Of a DNA stretch of 7,702 bases, positions 5,571-7,702 are shown piece after piece. The position numbers and the translations under genes are program-made. This stretch comes from an uncultured Erysipelotrichaceae bacterium (GTDB lineage Bacteria > Bacillota_I > Bacilli_A > Erysipelotrichales > Erysipelotrichaceae), in the NCBI GenBank assembly GCA_937893225.1, contig CALBJM010000003.1:1-7702 (forward strand). The letters run 5' to 3'. Position 1 is the first letter of the stretch. Each line of letters opens with the position of its first letter. Under the pieces are notes generated by a model. It was given only the letters and a program-made list of their open reading frames with translations. It searched no databases and was not told the DNA's origin.

Positions 5571-6966
5571 ACAGAAAAAAAAAGGTATTAAAATTGTTAC
5601 AATTGGTGGTGGTTCAAGTTATACACCAGAATTAATGCAAGGTTTTATCAAGCGCTATAATACGCTTCCAATCCGTGAAATTTGGCTAGTTGATATTGAG
5701 GATGGTAAAGAAAAGCTAGAAATCGTAGGCGCACTTGCCCAAAGAATGTGGGATGCTTCTCCATATGATGTGAAGGTACATTTGACATTGGATCGTAGAG
5801 AAGCTTTGAAAGATGCAGACTTCGTTACAACACAATTCCGTGTTGGTCTATTGAATGCACGTATCAAAGATGAAAGAATTCCTTTATCACATGGTATGCT
5901 AGGACAAGAAACAAATGGTGCAGGTGGCATGTTTAAGTTATTGAGAACTGCTCCGGTTATTAAAGGTATTGTTGAGGACATGAAAGAGTTGTGCCCAAAT
6001 GCTTGGTTGATCAACTTTACAAATCCTTCTGGAATGATTACAGAAACAGTCATTCGTCAGTGTGGTTGGAAGAGATGTATTGGTTTGTGCAATGTTCCAG
6101 TGAATATCATGTTGCAAGAGCCTGCAATGCTTGGCCTAAAAGAAGGAGACCTCAATTTTGAATTTGCTGGATTGAATCATTTCCACTTCCATAGAGTATA
6201 TAATGCACATACTGGTGAAAATGTTACACATCAAATTGCTTATAAGATGATGGAAGACGATAAGAGTAATATGCAAAATATTCAAAATGAAAAGTTCTTG
6301 TTAGATCATTTATTAGCAATGGATTGCTTGCCATGTGGATATCATCGTTACTATTATTTAACAGATGAAATGATGAAGAAAGAATTAGAAGATTTTGCAA
6401 AACATGAAACACGTGCGGAAAGTGTTAAGGAAGTTGAAAGACAATTATTCGAATTGTATAAAGATCCTGCATTGCACGAAATGCCAGAACTTTTAGGTAA
6501 GCGTGGTGGAAAATACTATAGTGATGCAGCATGTGAAACGATTAATGCCATCTATAATAATTCTGGTAAAGTCATGGTCGTATCTACAGAAAATAGAGGT
6601 GCATTACCTGATCTACCTGAAGATGCAATTGTAGAAGTTTCCGCTAGAATTACACGTCATGGTGCAGAACCTTTAGCATTTGGACATATGGAGCCAGCAG
6701 TTAGAGGTATGGTTCAGTTGATGAAGGCTATGGAAGAAACAATCATCGAAGCAGCATTGACAGGTAACTATAATAAAGCATTGGAAGCATTTGAAATCAA
6801 TCCACTTGTAAAGCATGGAAAATGCGCACAAGAATTATTAGATGAAATGCTGGTAGCACATAAGAAGTATCTTCCTCAGTTTGCTGAAAAGATTGCAGAA
6901 CTAGAAGCAAAGGGTGTTACTGTACAAGACGAGACAGCTAGAAAGCTTTGCGAACAGGGTTTGTAG
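5568..6966 (+). CDS. GH4 6-phospho-beta-glucosidase, out of frame at an A9 tract near its start
   Basis: A glycoside hydrolase family 4 enzyme, which cleaves 6-phospho-beta-glucosides (such as cellobiose-6-phosphate) using NAD+ and Mn2+ by a redox-elimination route. Removing one A from the run at 5575-5583 gives an uninterrupted 465-residue protein beginning MTEKKGIKIVTIGGGSSYT. Numbered so, it has the NAD loop GGGSSYTPEL (13-22), N152-P-S-G-M-I-T-E, C174-N-V-P and G-L-N-H204; C174 and H204 match the Mn ligands (Cys171, His200) of Thermotoga BglT. NPSG and CNVP indicate the beta-glucosidase (LicH/ChbF) branch, not GlvA-type alpha-glucosidases. YHRYYY and KRGGKYYSDAAC are also LicH-like. Length is normal (about 440-465). 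As given, ATG 5568 stops after 7 codons and the next in-frame ATG (5635) would lose the NAD-binding loop. It is therefore a phase-variable, slippage-rescued or mutated gene, or a sequencing error. Divergent from rpiR; no PTS genes adjacent. Confidence 0.88.
5575..5583 (+). repeat. Nine-A homopolymer that shifts the GH4 frame
   Basis: GAAAAAAAAAGG holds nine A residues in codons 3-5. Eight would join ATG 5568 to the enzyme frame; nine leads to TAA at 5589. Runs of nine or more A are known hot spots for RNA polymerase slippage and for replication slippage in bacteria. Confidence 0.9.
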
Positions 6967-6973
6967 AATATAG

Positions 6974-7005
6974 AGAATGTGGTGTAATGCCATATTCTTT
7001 TTTTT
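6974..7005 (+). terminator. Rho-independent terminator of the GH4 gene
   Basis: A 9-bp stem, AGAATGTGG (6974-6982) against CCATATTCT (6990-6998), with one G-U pair and a 7-nt loop, followed by eight T residues (6998-7005). It lies 8 nt after the stop codon. The following gene's promoter overlaps its 3' half. Confidence 0.9.
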
Positions 7006-7015
7006 GTGCAATAAT
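6987..7015 (+). promoter_or_regulatory. Exonuclease promoter inside the upstream terminator, predicted leaderless
   Basis: ATGCCA (6987-6992, 4/6 to TTGACA), a 17-bp spacer, then TGC plus AATAAT (7007-7015), an extended -10 with 5/6 match. Six nt (AGACCT) then lead to ATG 7022. No Shine-Dalgarno site is present, so the start point should coincide with the ATG, just as for rpiR. The -35 is within the terminator stem. Confidence 0.6.
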
Positions 7016-7021
7016 AGACCT

Positions 7022-7624
7022 ATGCAAAAATCAAAAAAAATAACACGTATTGGAAAAGGAAGAAGTATTGTTGCATATCCAGATAGATATATCGTAGTAG
7101 ATATCGAGACAACAGGATTAAGTACGAGGGAAAATTCTATTTTAGAAATCAGTGCATTACGGTATGTTGATCATACATTGGTAGACAAGTTTTCGACACT
7201 TGTGCATCCTTATGAACCAATTTCTGCTTTTATTACTGAATTAACTGGTATAACAAATGAAATGGTACAAGATGCACCAAATATTGCAGAGTGTATTGAT
7301 GCATTCTATGCATTTGTACAAGATGATGTTCTTGTTGGCTACAATGTAAATTTTGATGTGAATTTTTTATATGACAATCTAAAAGTTTGTTCAAATAAAA
7401 TTCTACATAATGATTATATTGATGTATTACGAATCGCAAAAAGAGTTCTTCCGTATTTACCGCATCATAAGCAAACCGATATTGCTTCGTATTATGGAAT
7501 AGATATTCAAGGTGCACATAGAGCAGAAAAAGATTGTTTGATTTGTCATGCTTGTTTAGAGGCTTTGTTAAAAGATGTTCAGAAAAATGAATCTATTCAG
7601 TCGTTTTGCCAATCTTTCAAATAA
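7022..7624 (+). CDS. DnaQ-like DEDDh 3'-5' exonuclease
   Basis: A 200-residue single-domain exonuclease of the PolC/epsilon type. All five DEDDh residues are visible: D27 and E29 in VDIETTGL (Exo I), D112 in GYNVNFDVNFL (Exo II), and H166 and D171 in HRAEKDC (Exo III). The short lead KGRSIVAYPDRY is typical of stand-alone members in Bacillota. It should remove nucleotides from 3' ends of DNA or RNA, in proofreading, repair or RNA turnover; the substrate cannot be told. No polymerase, helicase or GIY-YIG domain is attached. ATG 7022 is chosen: the open frame continues up to ATG 6977, but that lies in the upstream terminator, and the next internal Met (81) is too late. The start has no ribosome site and fits a leaderless mRNA. 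Codons 4-6 contain eight A in a row. No clear terminator is seen after the TAA. Confidence 0.93.
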   Translation: MQKSKKITRIGKGRSIVAYPDRYIVVDIETTGLSTRENSILEISALRYVDHTLVDKFSTLVHPYEPISAFITELTGITNEMVQDAPNIAECIDAFYAFVQDDVLVGYNVNFDVNFLYDNLKVCSNKILHNDYIDVLRIAKRVLPYLPHHKQTDIASYYGIDIQGAHRAEKDCLICHACLEALLKDVQKNESIQSFCQSFK

Positions 7625-7702
7625 AATAAAAAGTTGTGAAGGATAAATTGATACAATCCCACTGAAGTAGACACACGAAATAATTAAAGATATCCCATCG
7701 AT
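7625..7702. other. Right-edge noncoding sequence, possible insertion-sequence end remnant
   Basis: No gene or convincing terminator is seen. On the minus strand 7671-7650 reads TGTCTACTTCAGTGGG followed by ATTGTA, resembling the TGTCTAACTTTTTGGG style of IS3/IS150-group ends. No transposase is present and the match is by memory, so this is only a suggestion. Confidence 0.2.

Noticed and set aside
5568..5591. MTEKKRY as a deliberate regulatory leader peptide
   Set aside because: Its codons merge perfectly into the enzyme's N-terminus if one A is removed, so it is better seen as the true start in the wrong frame.
5635..6966. ATG 5635 as the start of the GH4 enzyme
   Set aside because: It has no ribosome site and would delete the Gly-rich NAD-binding loop; the in-frame sequence before it (GIKIVTIGGGSSYTPEL) is clearly enzyme.
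5568..6966. 6-phospho-alpha-glucosidase (GlvA/MalH type)
   Set aside because: NPSGMITE and CNVP are signatures of the beta-glucosidase branch; GlvA-type enzymes carry a CDMP-type motif.
6977..7021. Upstream ATG 6977 as the exonuclease start
   Set aside because: It lies within the terminator hairpin and adds an unlikely Phe-rich stretch encoded by the T-tract.
1..7702. CRISPR array, tRNA, riboswitch or intact mobile element
   Set aside because: No regularly spaced repeats, cloverleaf, recognisable aptamer or transposase/integrase was seen on either strand.

Overview
The window is an AT-rich, tightly packed stretch of bacterial chromosome. The gene families and style (strong Shine-Dalgarno sites, U-tract hairpin terminators, a DUF5688 protein, an HD-GYP/hybrid kinase, an AdhR-type MerR operator, a cre-like site) suggest a gut-type low-GC Bacillota, most likely Erysipelotrichia or a related Clostridia lineage. 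That taxonomic call is an inference. There is no tRNA, rRNA, CRISPR array or intact mobile element, and no gap over 300 bases without a gene.

Layout. (1) Bases 3-3186: a soluble-looking hybrid sensor kinase, open at the left edge (degenerate HD-GYP, PAS-like region, histidine kinase, receiver). It is translationally coupled through TGATG to a bicupin protein, and the unit closes with a strong terminator. (2) Bases 3242-4123: a DUF5688 protein of unknown function. (3) Bases 4126-4574: an AdhR/NmlR-like MerR regulator whose promoter carries a perfect CTTAAAG-N4-CTTTAAG operator. (4) Bases 4594-5418, minus strand: an RpiR/SIS-family regulator, convergent with merR. (5) Bases 5419-5567: a dense divergent control region with two 17-bp boxes (15/17 identical), an 11-bp perfect direct repeat and a cre-like site. 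(6) Bases 5568-6966: a GH4 6-phospho-beta-glucosidase whose well-supported ATG is separated from the rest of the frame by a run of nine A residues. The gene reads through only if one A is lost. (7) Bases 7022-7624: a DEDDh 3'-5' exonuclease.

How they work together. The RpiR regulator and the GH4 enzyme form a divergent regulator/enzyme pair for a phosphorylated sugar, probably a beta-glucoside-6-phosphate delivered by a PTS encoded elsewhere. The paired boxes and cre-like site suggest specific plus catabolite control. The kinase and bicupin form a two-gene signalling unit of unknown input. The MerR gene appears to control only itself here.

Most unusual points: the A9 tract that puts the GH4 gene out of frame (phase variation, transcriptional slippage, a real mutation or a homopolymer sequencing error); two genes (rpiR and the exonuclease) whose extended -10 element lies exactly 6 nt before an ATG with no Shine-Dalgarno site, predicting leaderless mRNAs; and the kinase-bicupin coupling, with an HD-GYP domain lacking the His of its HD motif.
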